From contig NZ_JAJNOC010000007.1 in the NCBI RefSeq assembly GCF_021044825.1, forward strand, positions 124,001-188,000: a DNA stretch of 64,000 nt, given 5' to 3'. Origin of the DNA: Massilia phyllostachyos (GTDB lineage: Bacteria > Pseudomonadota > Gammaproteobacteria > Burkholderiales > Burkholderiaceae_D). How positions within the stretch are numbered: position 1 is the stretch's first letter; each line of letters begins with the position of its first letter. Under the pieces are notes generated by a model. The model did no database searches. It had not been told where the DNA came from and worked only from the letters and a program-made list of their open reading frames with translations. Both the position numbers and the translations under genes were made by a program. This document shows positions 17,367 through 26,200 of the stretch, in pieces.

Positions 17367-19028
17367 CTATTGTACCAATACACTCATGCTGACGGTGCCG
17401 GAGGCGCCCGGCGCCAGGGTTCCGGTGAACTGCCAGCGCACCGGCCCGGTCGCACCCGCGGCCGGCTGGGCGGCGACGGCGCAGGCGCCGAGCCCAGCGG
17501 CCAGCGTGCCGCAGGCGCCGCTCGCATAGGTGGTAAAGGGCGGGGTCGCGTCCGCGATCGCCAGGTTGTTCAGGGTCGTGGTGCCGGTGTTCTGGTACAC
17601 GATGGTGTAGGTGATCACGCTGCCGGGCAGGGCGCTCGGCTTGTCGACGGTCTTGGTCAATTTGAAGTCGTCGCAGGCCTGGCAGATGCCGTGTACGGTC
17701 ACCTGCGCCTGGCCGAGGCCGATGCCCAGCAGCTGCAGCAACGGGTCGGCCACGCCGGTCAGCACCGGCGCCAGCACCGGCGTAAGGGCGCCGCTGACCA
17801 CGGTCCTGAGCACCGGCAGGACGGCCACGTCGAGCAAGCCGAGCGAGGGCGTGGTGCGCAGTTCGAGCTTGTTCACCAGGCTGTTGGCGGCGTTGGTGAC
17901 GAAGGCGGTGCTGGACGACACCGTGGTGGTCTGCGGGAAGGTTCCCGACATGGTCACCGGCACCGGCAGCAGCGAGCCCTGGCCGCGCACGATGCTCCTG
18001 ACCTCGATCGCGACGTTCAGGCTGTTCAGCGCCAGGGCGCCGACGTTGCCGAAGCCGACGTCGGCATCCTGGATGCTGCGGCTGCGGTTGAAGAACACGC
18101 CGTCCTCGATGCCGCCGATGTAGATGTCGGTGACGCCGGGCGAGACCTGCAGGGTGACGGCGCGGGTGGTGGCGTCGACCGCGGCCAGGCTGCCTTCGGC
18201 GCGCGCCACCTCGACGTAGACGTCGAGCTTGCCGATCGCGATCGAGGCGGCGTACACGCCCGGCAGCGCGGTGAGCAGGGTGGTGGCCGGGCTCAGGGTG
18301 ACCAGGTCGAGCTTGAGCTTGGTGCGCACGGCGGCCGAATGGAAGGTGGAGGTGGCCGGGCCGCACACGTAGACCGGCGGCTCGATCACCTGGGCGTACA
18401 GCTGCAGGCTGTTGATCACGCCCGCCATGCCGAGCGCGCCGCCCGAGATGCCGACCGGTTTCGGGGTGCTCACCACATTGCGGTAGTTATACAGCTGCAC
18501 CAGGCCGGTCAGCATGTCGAGCGCGTTGACGGTGGTGTCGGCCAGCGCGCCGCTGTCCATCGACACCTTCAGCAGGTCGGACAGGCGCACCGTGGCGGTG
18601 GCGCTGCCCAGCTGCGAACGCAGGAGCGCCAGCACGCCGGCCAGGCTGGTGTTGGCCTGGGCGCGCGCCTGCGCTTCCAGCGCCGCGGCGATCTGGCCGA
18701 GGGTCACGCCGGCGCCCAGCGCCTGCGCGGGGCTGGAGACGTTGGCCGTGGCCTGCAGGGCATTGAGCATGCCGAGCAGCTTGACGTCGCCCTGGGCCAG
18801 CGCGTTCCAGTCGGACACCGACAGGTTCAGGCTGCTGCCCAGCAGGCCGCCGAGCAGGGGATTGAGCAGGGCGCTCTGGGTGGTGCTGACGCTGGCCAGG
18901 CGCGGGCCGGCGGTGATGCAGGCGCCGACCGAGCAGGCGGCGGACGCCGGCATGGCTTGCGCCAGCAGGACGGCGAGCAGCAGGCCCTGGAAAGCCAGGC
19001 GAAGGCGGGTGAAAACGTGGGCGGTCAT
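17367..19028 (-). CDS. Exported protein with C-terminal DUF11 repeat
   Basis: This 553-residue protein has a signal peptide (about 1-30, ending PASA), then a long Ala/Leu/Val/Thr-rich region of unrecognised fold with Cys pairs (CSVGAC near 32, CQAC near 433). The C-terminal DUF11-type immunoglobulin-like domain (about 438-553) starts at FKLTKTVDKPSALPGSVITYTIVYQN. It is the last of four co-oriented genes and begins 12 bases after the barrel protein ends, so it is co-transcribed. Probably secreted or surface-attached; function unknown. A small hairpin (TGTTG-GG-CAACA, 17351-17362) lies right after the stop. Confidence 0.78.
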   Translation of the reverse strand: MTAHVFTRLRLAFQGLLLAVLLAQAMPASAACSVGACITAGPRLASVSTTQSALLNPLLGGLLGSSLNLSVSDWNALAQGDVKLLGMLNALQATANVSSPAQALGAGVTLGQIAAALEAQARAQANTSLAGVLALLRSQLGSATATVRLSDLLKVSMDSGALADTTVNALDMLTGLVQLYNYRNVVSTPKPVGISGGALGMAGVINSLQLYAQVIEPPVYVCGPATSTFHSAAVRTKLKLDLVTLSPATTLLTALPGVYAASIAIGKLDVYVEVARAEGSLAAVDATTRAVTLQVSPGVTDIYIGGIEDGVFFNRSRSIQDADVGFGNVGALALNSLNVAIEVRSIVRGQGSLLPVPVTMSGTFPQTTTVSSSTAFVTNAANSLVNKLELRTTPSLGLLDVAVLPVLRTVVSGALTPVLAPVLTGVADPLLQLLGIGLGQAQVTVHGICQACDDFKLTKTVDKPSALPGSVITYTIVYQNTGTTTLNNLAIADATPPFTTYASGACGTLAAGLGACAVAAQPAAGATGPVRWQFTGTLAPGASGTVSMSVLVQ

Positions 19029-19040
19029 GTCCGTGTTCCC

Positions 19041-22000
19041 TTATTTTGCCGGGGCCAGCAGGCCCTCGAGCAGGCGTTCGTCGAATTTCATGCGCAGGCG
19101 CAGGTACACGCCTTTCTGGGTGGCGTCGGCGCCGGCCAGGTCGCGCTCGCGGAAGCCCAGCAGGTTGTAGCCGGCCGAGACCCAGATGTTGTCGCGCAGG
19201 CGGTAGCCGGCTTCGACGCCGGCGCCGAACTGGCGGCCCTTGGCGGCGCCGCCGTCCAGCAGCATTTGGGCCGAGGCGCCCACGTCCCAGTCCTTGGCGA
19301 TCATGTGGGTGGCGCGCACGCCGAGCAGCTGGGCGCTGTTGCGGCTGTCCAGGCCGAGCGAGCGGTCGCGCGCCAGCTTGGCGGCGATGCGCGCGCTGAA
19401 CAGGGTCTCGCGGGTCGGCTGCCAGTTGGCGTTGGCGGCCACCATGTGCACGGCGCGCTCGACCTGCTCGGCGCCGGTGTCGCGCTCGACCTTGTATTCG
19501 TACTTGGCAAGGCCGTTCCAGCCCAGGGTTTCCAGGGCGCGGAAGGCGACCCCTGCTTGGCCCAATTCGTTCAGGCGCAGCGTGTCGTTGGCGCGGCTGC
19601 GGCTGGCCGACACGGTGTTCTTCGCCAGCAGCGACCATTCGGCGTCCAGGCGGCGCGCCAGGCCCAGGGTCGAGAGCACGTTGTCGCTGTCCTGTGCGTG
19701 GCGCAGCTCGAGGCGCGCGGTGCCTTTCCAGACCGGGCTGCGCGAGATTTCGACGGCGCCGGTCACGGCCACCGCCTCGTTGGCCTGGGAGCCGGACAGC
19801 ACGCGCACGCGCTCGAAGCTGGTGTGCGCGCGCACCCCTTCGCCCAGCTGCCACAGGTTGCGCAGGCCGATCGCGGCTTCCGCCTGGCGCTCGCCCAGGC
19901 CGCCGTCGCTGCCGCCGGCGCGGGCGCGGTATTCCGAGAACACGCGGCCGTTCTGCATGTAGTCCGAATCGAGGCCGATCACGGTGGCGTTGCGCTGCTG
20001 GCTGTCGTTCAGGGCGTAGTTCGAACCCAGGCTGCTGATCAGCTCATGGCGCGCGTACGCCCGGCTGCCGCCGGCGAAGCGGTAGTCGCCGCCCAGGGCC
20101 ACCATGCGGCGCCCCGCATCCTTGACGTCCTGCTCGGCCTCGACGAACACGCCGGCCTGCGGCAGGTTCGGGATCTGGGCCGCGACCTTCATGCGCACGC
20201 TGGTCAGCGCCGGCTGGGCCACGACGGCGCCGCTCGGCGCCTGTTCGCGGGCATGGCGCACGCCGGCTTCGACGCGCACGCCGCCGGCGAAGGCGTAGCC
20301 GCCGCCGACCAGCACGCCGTTGCGCTCGGCCTTGGTAATGGCGTCGGCGGTGTGCAGGGCTTCCAGGTCGACGGTGGCGCGCTCGCCGACGCGGTAGCGC
20401 AGGCGCGCGCCGGCGTCAAGACGGCCGCGCGGCAGGTTGGCCGAGGCGTTGTCGAAGTTCTCGTCGGCGCGGCCGTAGAACACGCGGCTTTCCAGGGCGC
20501 CGTCGACACGCACGGCGTCGATGCGGGCCGCGCGGCCGAGGTCCTTGCCGGCGCGGTCCATCCGGGCGGCTTCGACGATCACGGTGGTCTTGTCGTCCGG
20601 CTTGACGGTCGCGTTCACGCTCGACAGGGTCTGGGTCTGGGCCGGATTGCGATCGGTGGCGACGGCGGCGCCGACTTCGAGGCGCGGGCCGACGCGGTAC
20701 TGGGCGCTGACGCCGGCCACCCAGAAGTTCGGGTTGCCCTGGTCGACTTCATAGCTGATGCGCACGTACTGCGGGTTCAGGTCGGCGTCCAGGCTGGCGA
20801 CCGGCGCGCGGAACAGGATGCGGCCGGTGAGCGGCTCGACGTCGTAGTCGACGTAGCGCACCATCGGGCGGCTGGCCACGATCACGCCGTCGCGGTTGCG
20901 TTCGCGGATGACGATCTCGACGCGCTCGCTGTTGATGACCATCGCGCCGCTGCCGGTGAGGTAGGGGCCCGAGGTGCCGTTGGCGGCGATCTCTTCGACC
21001 AGCTGGCGGGTGCTGTCGTAGCTGGCGAAGCTGTCGACCACCAGGGCGCCGCTTTCCAGGTGCTGGCGCAGGCCGGTCAGGCTGCGCTGGTAGGCGCCGA
21101 GCTTGCGCGCCGGGTTGCCGTTCGCCGGGGTGAAGTCGCCGTAGGCGACATACGATTTATTGCGTTCGGCGCGCAGGTAGAGGCGGCCGGCCGATTGCGC
21201 CTCGAAGCCGCGCACCGCGTCGTCGCCATAGGTCGGATAGTAGGCGTTCGGGTCGAGGTCGCGGAACAGGCGGCGTTCGGCGTCCTGCTTCGGCTTGTCG
21301 GTGTCGTAGCTCATGGTGAGCAGGGTGTCGCCCGCGACGGTGCCCTTCATGAAGGCGGCGGCGCGGCCACTTGCCGCCGCGTGACGGTCTTCCAGGCCGG
21401 CGCTCAGGCCGCGCAGGGTGTCGTCCAGGCTGTCGAAGGTGCGCGACGGGCGCACGGTGTTGCCGCTGCTGCGGCCCAGGCCGACGGCGGCGTCGATCAC
21501 GCCGGTGGCCAGCAGCGGGCGCTGGGCCGGCACGAAGTTCACGGCCGCTTCGCCGCGCAGCGCGCCGCTGGAGACGGTAAGGGCGGCGTCGCCGGCTTCG
21601 TTCGGCGCGCGCAGGGCAAACTGGGCCGAGCCGCCTTCGACAAAGGCCTGCATGCCCGGTTCGCGCGGATCGAGGTCCTGCGCTTCCCAGCTGCCGCGGG
21701 TCGCGACCAGGGTGACCGGGGTGCGCTCGGTGACCGGCACGCCGTTGGCGTCTTCGATGTGCACGCGCACGGTGGTGAGCGAGCGGCCGTCGGCGGCCTG
21801 GGTAGCCTTGTCGAGTTCGAGGCGCACGGTCTTCGCTTCGCCCGGCGCGATCACCTCCAGGGTGCTGGCGCCGCGCGGGTTGCCGAAGCTGTCGAACTGG
21901 CGCAGGGCCAGGCGGTTGCGGCCCGGATTCAGGGTGACGCCGACGAATTCCCAGCTTTCCAGCTGGCGTTCGGCGACGGTCGAACGCTGGCCGACGCGTT

Positions 22001-23933
22001 CCATGCCGACGGTCTTGCCGTTCACATCGAGTTCGAAGCGGGCGCCGGCCGTGCCCTTGACGCGGATGGTCGCCAGGGCGTGCGGCATCACGGCGCCGTC
22101 CTGCAGGCCGACGAAGCCAAGGCTGTTGTCGAGCTTCGAAACGTCGGTGGCGGCAGCCGCTGCCGGCGCCACGGCCTGGCTGCTGGCTGCGCGTTCGGCG
22201 GCGGCGTTGCTGGCCTGCAGGGTGGTGCGGCGCGCCTTGATGGCGTCGAGCAGCTGCGGCGAGCAGGCGTCGATCGCGAAGTCGGCCTTGCCGAGCTGGC
22301 CGTCCTGCAGGTCGACGAAGCGGTTGGCCGCGTCCCTGGCGATGACGGCGTTTTGCGGCAGCGTCAATTGGTCCAGGCGTGCGGCGTGGGTGTGCGGCGA
22401 CAGGTCGGCGAAGCTGTAGCGGCCGTCGGCGTCGGTCTGGGCGAAGCTGCCGTCTTCCAGCCAGATGCGCACGCCGGGGATGCCGGCTTCGTTCTTATCG
22501 CGCAGGCCGTTGCCGTCGCAGTCGGCGAACACCTGGCCGACCAGGTAACCCTTGTCGGCGAACAGGCCGGCGTCGACCTTGACCTTGGCCGCGGCCACGC
22601 CGCTGGCCAGGGCGCGCGGCGCGCCGCTCGAGGCGCGGGCGCGGTTGATGCCGTCGCCGTTCAGGGCGCCGGCGCCGACGCGCACGCGGTAGCGCACCAC
22701 GATGGCGCCGGTGGCGGGCAGCTCGCCCACCTTGATGCGCAGCGCCGGGCCGGCGCCGCCTTCCGGCTCGATCGGCGCGCCGTCGACGCGCAGGGTGCCG
22801 GCCTGGTAGCGGAAGCCCGCCGGCAGGTCGTCGTCGACCACCACCGACTGCAGCGCCTCGTCGGCGGTGTTGTGCACGCGGATGGTGTAGTCGACCACGT
22901 CGCCGATGTCGGCGCTGGCGCGCGACGCGGTTTTTTCCAGGTAGAGGATGCCCGGCTTGGCGTCGAGCGGCAGGTCGATCATCACCGGGCCCATGTCGGC
23001 GCTGACGGTGAAGTTGCCGCCGAAGGAACCGTAGAGGTGCACGTCGCGGGTCGAGGGCAGGGAGCTCGGCGCGGCCTTCGACGGGAAGGCGTAGGACGCC
23101 GGCGCCTCGACCGCCAGGCGGTACAGGCTGGGGGCGACCAGCGGGAAGGAATACACGCCGTTGGCGTCGGTCATGACGCTCGACGGCATGGCGGTGACGC
23201 CGTCGTAGCCGAACACGCGCGCCGGGCCGCCGGCCACGCCGCCGTTGCCGGCGCCGCTGACGTCGATCAGGCTGACGCGCGCGCCCGCCATCGGGGCGTT
23301 GCTGGCGGCGTCGAACACCACGCCGTTCGGGTCGACCAGGATCGAGGCGACGGCGGTGCGGCTGCCGCAGCTGTCGATGGATGCGATCAGGGTGTCGTTC
23401 TTCATGGCGCGCAGCGCGCCGTCGGCGACGCTCATCGTGTTGGCCGGGAGCGGGACGTCGTCGGGATCGTCGCCGCCGCCTTTCGCCAGCCGCGACGTGT
23501 TCGCGGCCGCGGTCTTCGCGACTGCGTTGGCTTCTTCGAGCGAGGGCGTGGTGCGGAACACGCCGCTGTCCGGGGCGGTCTCGACCGCGCTGTATTTTTC
23601 GGCGTCGCCGGCGCGCGTGGCGCTGATGGAAATCGTGATGGTCTCGGCCACCAGCGGGTCGGCGTTGCAGGCCGGCGCCACGGCCTGGACGTAGAGCGTC
23701 GAGGCGGCGCTGGTGACGCGCGCCGGGCTCTGGTAGCGCGCGTCGGTGTAGTAGGTGATCAGTTCGGGGAGCACCGCCGTCACGGTGTTCGATTGCTGGC
23801 GCTGGATGCCGCGCTCCGGGTCGTTCCAGGTCGCGCTGGCCTTGTTGACGATGGCGGCTTGGGCGCCGGCTGCGCCAAGCAGGAGTGCGCAGGCCTGGAA
23901 CAGGACTGCGAGGTGACGGAGAGTTGCTCGCAT
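19041..23933 (-). CDS. Large surface protein: DUF11/SdrD-like passenger with C-terminal beta-barrel
   Basis: This encodes 1,630 residues. Visible order: signal peptide (1-26); a beta-rich segment with TWNDPERG; a carboxypeptidase-regulatory-like repeat (about 207-295); a DUF11 domain (about 325-435); and an SdrD B-like domain (about 455-515, VFADCDGNGLRDKNEAGIPG). Invasin/Ig-like segments follow up to about 800. The last 750 or so residues alternate polar and hydrophobic in many 10-12-residue strands (for example RYRVGERATVDLEAL, GAGVEAGYRLRDNIWVSAG), as in outer-membrane barrels. It probably anchors itself in the outer membrane and displays the N-terminal domains. It is the third gene of the DUF11 operon. 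Confidence 0.82.
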   Translation of the reverse strand: MRATLRHLAVLFQACALLLGAAGAQAAIVNKASATWNDPERGIQRQQSNTVTAVLPELITYYTDARYQSPARVTSAASTLYVQAVAPACNADPLVAETITISISATRAGDAEKYSAVETAPDSGVFRTTPSLEEANAVAKTAAANTSRLAKGGGDDPDDVPLPANTMSVADGALRAMKNDTLIASIDSCGSRTAVASILVDPNGVVFDAASNAPMAGARVSLIDVSGAGNGGVAGGPARVFGYDGVTAMPSSVMTDANGVYSFPLVAPSLYRLAVEAPASYAFPSKAAPSSLPSTRDVHLYGSFGGNFTVSADMGPVMIDLPLDAKPGILYLEKTASRASADIGDVVDYTIRVHNTADEALQSVVVDDDLPAGFRYQAGTLRVDGAPIEPEGGAGPALRIKVGELPATGAIVVRYRVRVGAGALNGDGINRARASSGAPRALASGVAAAKVKVDAGLFADKGYLVGQVFADCDGNGLRDKNEAGIPGVRIWLEDGSFAQTDADGRYSFADLSPHTHAARLDQLTLPQNAVIARDAANRFVDLQDGQLGKADFAIDACSPQLLDAIKARRTTLQASNAAAERAASSQAVAPAAAAATDVSKLDNSLGFVGLQDGAVMPHALATIRVKGTAGARFELDVNGKTVGMERVGQRSTVAERQLESWEFVGVTLNPGRNRLALRQFDSFGNPRGASTLEVIAPGEAKTVRLELDKATQAADGRSLTTVRVHIEDANGVPVTERTPVTLVATRGSWEAQDLDPREPGMQAFVEGGSAQFALRAPNEAGDAALTVSSGALRGEAAVNFVPAQRPLLATGVIDAAVGLGRSSGNTVRPSRTFDSLDDTLRGLSAGLEDRHAAASGRAAAFMKGTVAGDTLLTMSYDTDKPKQDAERRLFRDLDPNAYYPTYGDDAVRGFEAQSAGRLYLRAERNKSYVAYGDFTPANGNPARKLGAYQRSLTGLRQHLESGALVVDSFASYDSTRQLVEEIAANGTSGPYLTGSGAMVINSERVEIVIRERNRDGVIVASRPMVRYVDYDVEPLTGRILFRAPVASLDADLNPQYVRISYEVDQGNPNFWVAGVSAQYRVGPRLEVGAAVATDRNPAQTQTLSSVNATVKPDDKTTVIVEAARMDRAGKDLGRAARIDAVRVDGALESRVFYGRADENFDNASANLPRGRLDAGARLRYRVGERATVDLEALHTADAITKAERNGVLVGGGYAFAGGVRVEAGVRHAREQAPSGAVVAQPALTSVRMKVAAQIPNLPQAGVFVEAEQDVKDAGRRMVALGGDYRFAGGSRAYARHELISSLGSNYALNDSQQRNATVIGLDSDYMQNGRVFSEYRARAGGSDGGLGERQAEAAIGLRNLWQLGEGVRAHTSFERVRVLSGSQANEAVAVTGAVEISRSPVWKGTARLELRHAQDSDNVLSTLGLARRLDAEWSLLAKNTVSASRSRANDTLRLNELGQAGVAFRALETLGWNGLAKYEYKVERDTGAEQVERAVHMVAANANWQPTRETLFSARIAAKLARDRSLGLDSRNSAQLLGVRATHMIAKDWDVGASAQMLLDGGAAKGRQFGAGVEAGYRLRDNIWVSAGYNLLGFRERDLAGADATQKGVYLRLRMKFDERLLEGLLAPAK

Positions 23934-24008
23934 GATGAAAAAAAGGATGACCGGGTCCGCCGCGGCGCCCGGATGGGCGCCGCGTCCATGACTGCAGGGG
24001 GGGAGGGA

Positions 24009-25343
24009 TTACGGGGTGATCTTGACGCCGAAGGTCAGGACCGCCGTATCGTTCGGATGCATCAGGAGGATGGTGGTCGACACGCTGCCGACGCCGCCGG
24101 CCAGCGGCGCAAGCAGGTCGCCGAGGGTGGTGCCGGCGGCGCGGACTGCGTGGTAGACGGTGTTGGCCGGAATGTTGTCGCTGACGGTCACCGCGCCGAT
24201 GTCGCTGCCGCCGGTGTTCCTGGCGGTGATCTCGTAGCGGATGCAGGCGCCCGGCACCGCGCCGCTGGTGATGTCGGCGCTGCTGAACGGCGTGTCAGGG
24301 ATGCCGTCGCAGGTGGCGTCCAGGGCTTGCGCCTTGGTCAGGGTCAGGAAACCGGCGGCGCCCACGACCACGGCGTTGTGGATGCGGTCGCTCGCGCCGC
24401 TGTCGGGCGAGGTGGCGCGGAAGTAGACGTCCAGGGTGCCGGCGGTGGCGCCGGCCGGGGCGGTGACTTCGGCGTAGATCACCTTGGTGCCGTTGGCGTC
24501 GACGGTGGCGCTGGTGATCACCGAGTTGTTGCCGTCCTTGAAGACGACGGTCCAGCCGGCCGGCAGGCCCACGGTGCCGAAGTTGGCGACGGTGCTGGCG
24601 TCCAGGTTGAAGGTGTCCGCGGTGCCGGCGGCATTGGCCAGCGACAGGGTGAAGCGCGCGGTGCCGCCGGCAGCGATGTTCTTGCTGTCCTGGGCGCTCG
24701 CCTCGGCGCCCGGGCCCGCGCCCTTGACGCCGCCGGTGGTGTTGGCGGTGATGTCCACGCCCGCGCCGCCGGCGACGGTGGTGGTGTCGAGGGCGGTGGC
24801 CTTGACCGTGGTGTCGAAGGCGCTGGTGGCGGTGACGGTCAGGATGTTGCTGCTGCCGTTGGCCAGGCTGGCCGGCAGCGAGGACACGGCCACGAATCGA
24901 TAGGTGGCGCCGGCCGCGACGGTCGGGGTCACGGTGATCGCCGCGGCGCCGGCGTCGGGCGCGCCGTCGTTGTTGGCGTCCGGGTAGAAGACGGTGTTGG
25001 CCATGGTGAACACGCCGCCGGTGTTGGCGACGCTCAAGGCGAAGGTGTCGTCGCCGTTGCCGTTGTTGGTGACGCTGTGGGCGTACACGACCTGGCCGCC
25101 GCTGACGGCGTTCTTGACGCCGGTGCCGGCCAGGCTGACCGCGCCGACCTGCTGCACGGTGGTGACCACGGTGTTCGAGGCCGCGGTGCGGTTGGTGAAG
25201 GTCGAATCCGTATAGGTCGCGGTGGCCTGGTTGGTGATGCGGGTGCCGGCGGGGGTGGCCGCGTAGGCCGACGACGCCGCGCCCAGCAGCGCGCCGCCGA
25301 GGGCGGCGGTCCAGAGGGCGGAGGAAAGCTTGGTGGTCTTCAT
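24009..25343 (-). CDS. Exported DUF11-type beta-sandwich repeat protein
   Basis: This 444-residue protein has a signal peptide (about 1-29, ending SSAYA) followed by Thr/Val/Ala-rich beta-sandwich domains. An early GTRITNQATATYTDS motif resembles the start of the 1,630-residue neighbour (IVNKASATWND). The C-terminal part is a DUF11-like domain (about 340-444, ACIRYEITARNTGGSDIGAV ... DNIPANTVYH). A strong AAGGAA precedes the ATG. Likely a secreted structural or adhesive protein assembled with its operon partners; no catalytic motif is seen. Confidence 0.8.
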   Translation of the reverse strand: MKTTKLSSALWTAALGGALLGAASSAYAATPAGTRITNQATATYTDSTFTNRTAASNTVVTTVQQVGAVSLAGTGVKNAVSGGQVVYAHSVTNNGNGDDTFALSVANTGGVFTMANTVFYPDANNDGAPDAGAAAITVTPTVAAGATYRFVAVSSLPASLANGSSNILTVTATSAFDTTVKATALDTTTVAGGAGVDITANTTGGVKGAGPGAEASAQDSKNIAAGGTARFTLSLANAAGTADTFNLDASTVANFGTVGLPAGWTVVFKDGNNSVITSATVDANGTKVIYAEVTAPAGATAGTLDVYFRATSPDSGASDRIHNAVVVGAAGFLTLTKAQALDATCDGIPDTPFSSADITSGAVPGACIRYEITARNTGGSDIGAVTVSDNIPANTVYHAVRAAGTTLGDLLAPLAGGVGSVSTTILLMHPNDTAVLTFGVKITP

Positions 25344-25420
25344 GTGAACTTCCTTGTGGGACGGGGTGTTGTTAAAGTGCTGTTATTCCGTGACTGCGGT
25401 GCTGCTGAACTGCGGACTGC

Positions 25421-25999
25421 TTATTCCTTGTCGTCCGCGACCACGCGCATGCGGGCGCTGACGGCAAGGGTCTGGCCGGCCGGGATGTCTCCCAGGTTCC
25501 AGCGCAGGAATCGGTACTCGCGCGCCGGGACCTGTTCGACGACCTTGCGGCCTTCGCGCGTCACGGTGCGGGTGAGGGGCGCCGGGGCCCAGGTCTTGCC
25601 GTCCAGGCTGGCCTCGACGCGCTGCGGGCTGGCCGTGTCGGGCAGGTAGACCATCGAGCCGGCCGGGACCGGCAGGGTGGCGGCCACCTGGCGCGCCGGG
25701 GTGGCGCCGGCGTTGCGGTAGCTGACCCGGTACTCGATGGTGTCGCCCGGGCGGGCATGTTCGGTCGGCTGCAGGCTCGGCTTGCCGGCGACGTTGACGA
25801 CGCGGAAAGCCTGCATGCCGACGTCGAGCTGGTCGGCGCCGGCGGCGAAGGCGGAGCCGCCGGCCAGCAGCAGGGTCCAGAGAGTGAAGCCGGCCAGCAG
25901 CAGGTCGAAGCGGTCGAGATGGCGCAGACGGCAGAGGTCGAGCAGATCGGCGATGAAGCGGTTGAGAGTCATGTTTCGGATTTGCTGAATTTTGAACAT
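25421..25999 (-). CDS. Small exported DUF11-like protein
   Basis: This 192-residue protein (or 183 from the ATG at 25972) has a basic N-terminus and one hydrophobic segment (about 33-53, LLLAGFTLWTLLLAGGSAFA) acting as signal peptide or anchor. One DUF11-like beta-sandwich follows (GDTIEYRVSYRNAGATPARQ ... LPVPAGSMVYLPDTASP ... FLRWNLGDIPAGQTL). It is the first gene of the four-gene surface cluster. No ribosome site is obvious at either start. Confidence 0.75.
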   Translation of the reverse strand: MFKIQQIRNMTLNRFIADLLDLCRLRHLDRFDLLLAGFTLWTLLLAGGSAFAAGADQLDVGMQAFRVVNVAGKPSLQPTEHARPGDTIEYRVSYRNAGATPARQVAATLPVPAGSMVYLPDTASPQRVEASLDGKTWAPAPLTRTVTREGRKVVEQVPAREYRFLRWNLGDIPAGQTLAVSARMRVVADDKE

Positions 26000-26200
26000 G
26001 GACGCATGGTATCACTTTTGCTGAATTTCTCAATGGAAATTTACTTGGTGTGTTGCTTAGGAAGAACATGTCCCTCGGAAGTAAGTGGCTTCCCCAGGTA
26101 AATGGTTGTTTGGACAGGCTTCCGGCGCAAAAAAGAACCGTGCCGCTGCTGTGCACGGACGTTTATATCGATCTTTCCGGTTTTAGTGGATTTTCCGTAT
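26000..26200. other. Intergenic region upstream of the DUF11 gene cluster
   Basis: About 200 bases, more AT-rich than the neighbouring genes, between the first DUF11 gene and the 3' end of the GAF-PAS kinase gene. It presumably contains the promoter for the surface-protein operon. I could not identify convincing -35/-10 hexamers or an operator. Confidence 0.4.

Noticed and set aside
17346-25649. Open frame of 2,767 codons on the plus strand across the DUF11 operon
   Set aside because: It runs antisense through four genes with signal peptides and recognised domains. Its translation is Gly/Ala/Arg/Val/His-rich low complexity, as expected from the complement of high-GC codon bias.
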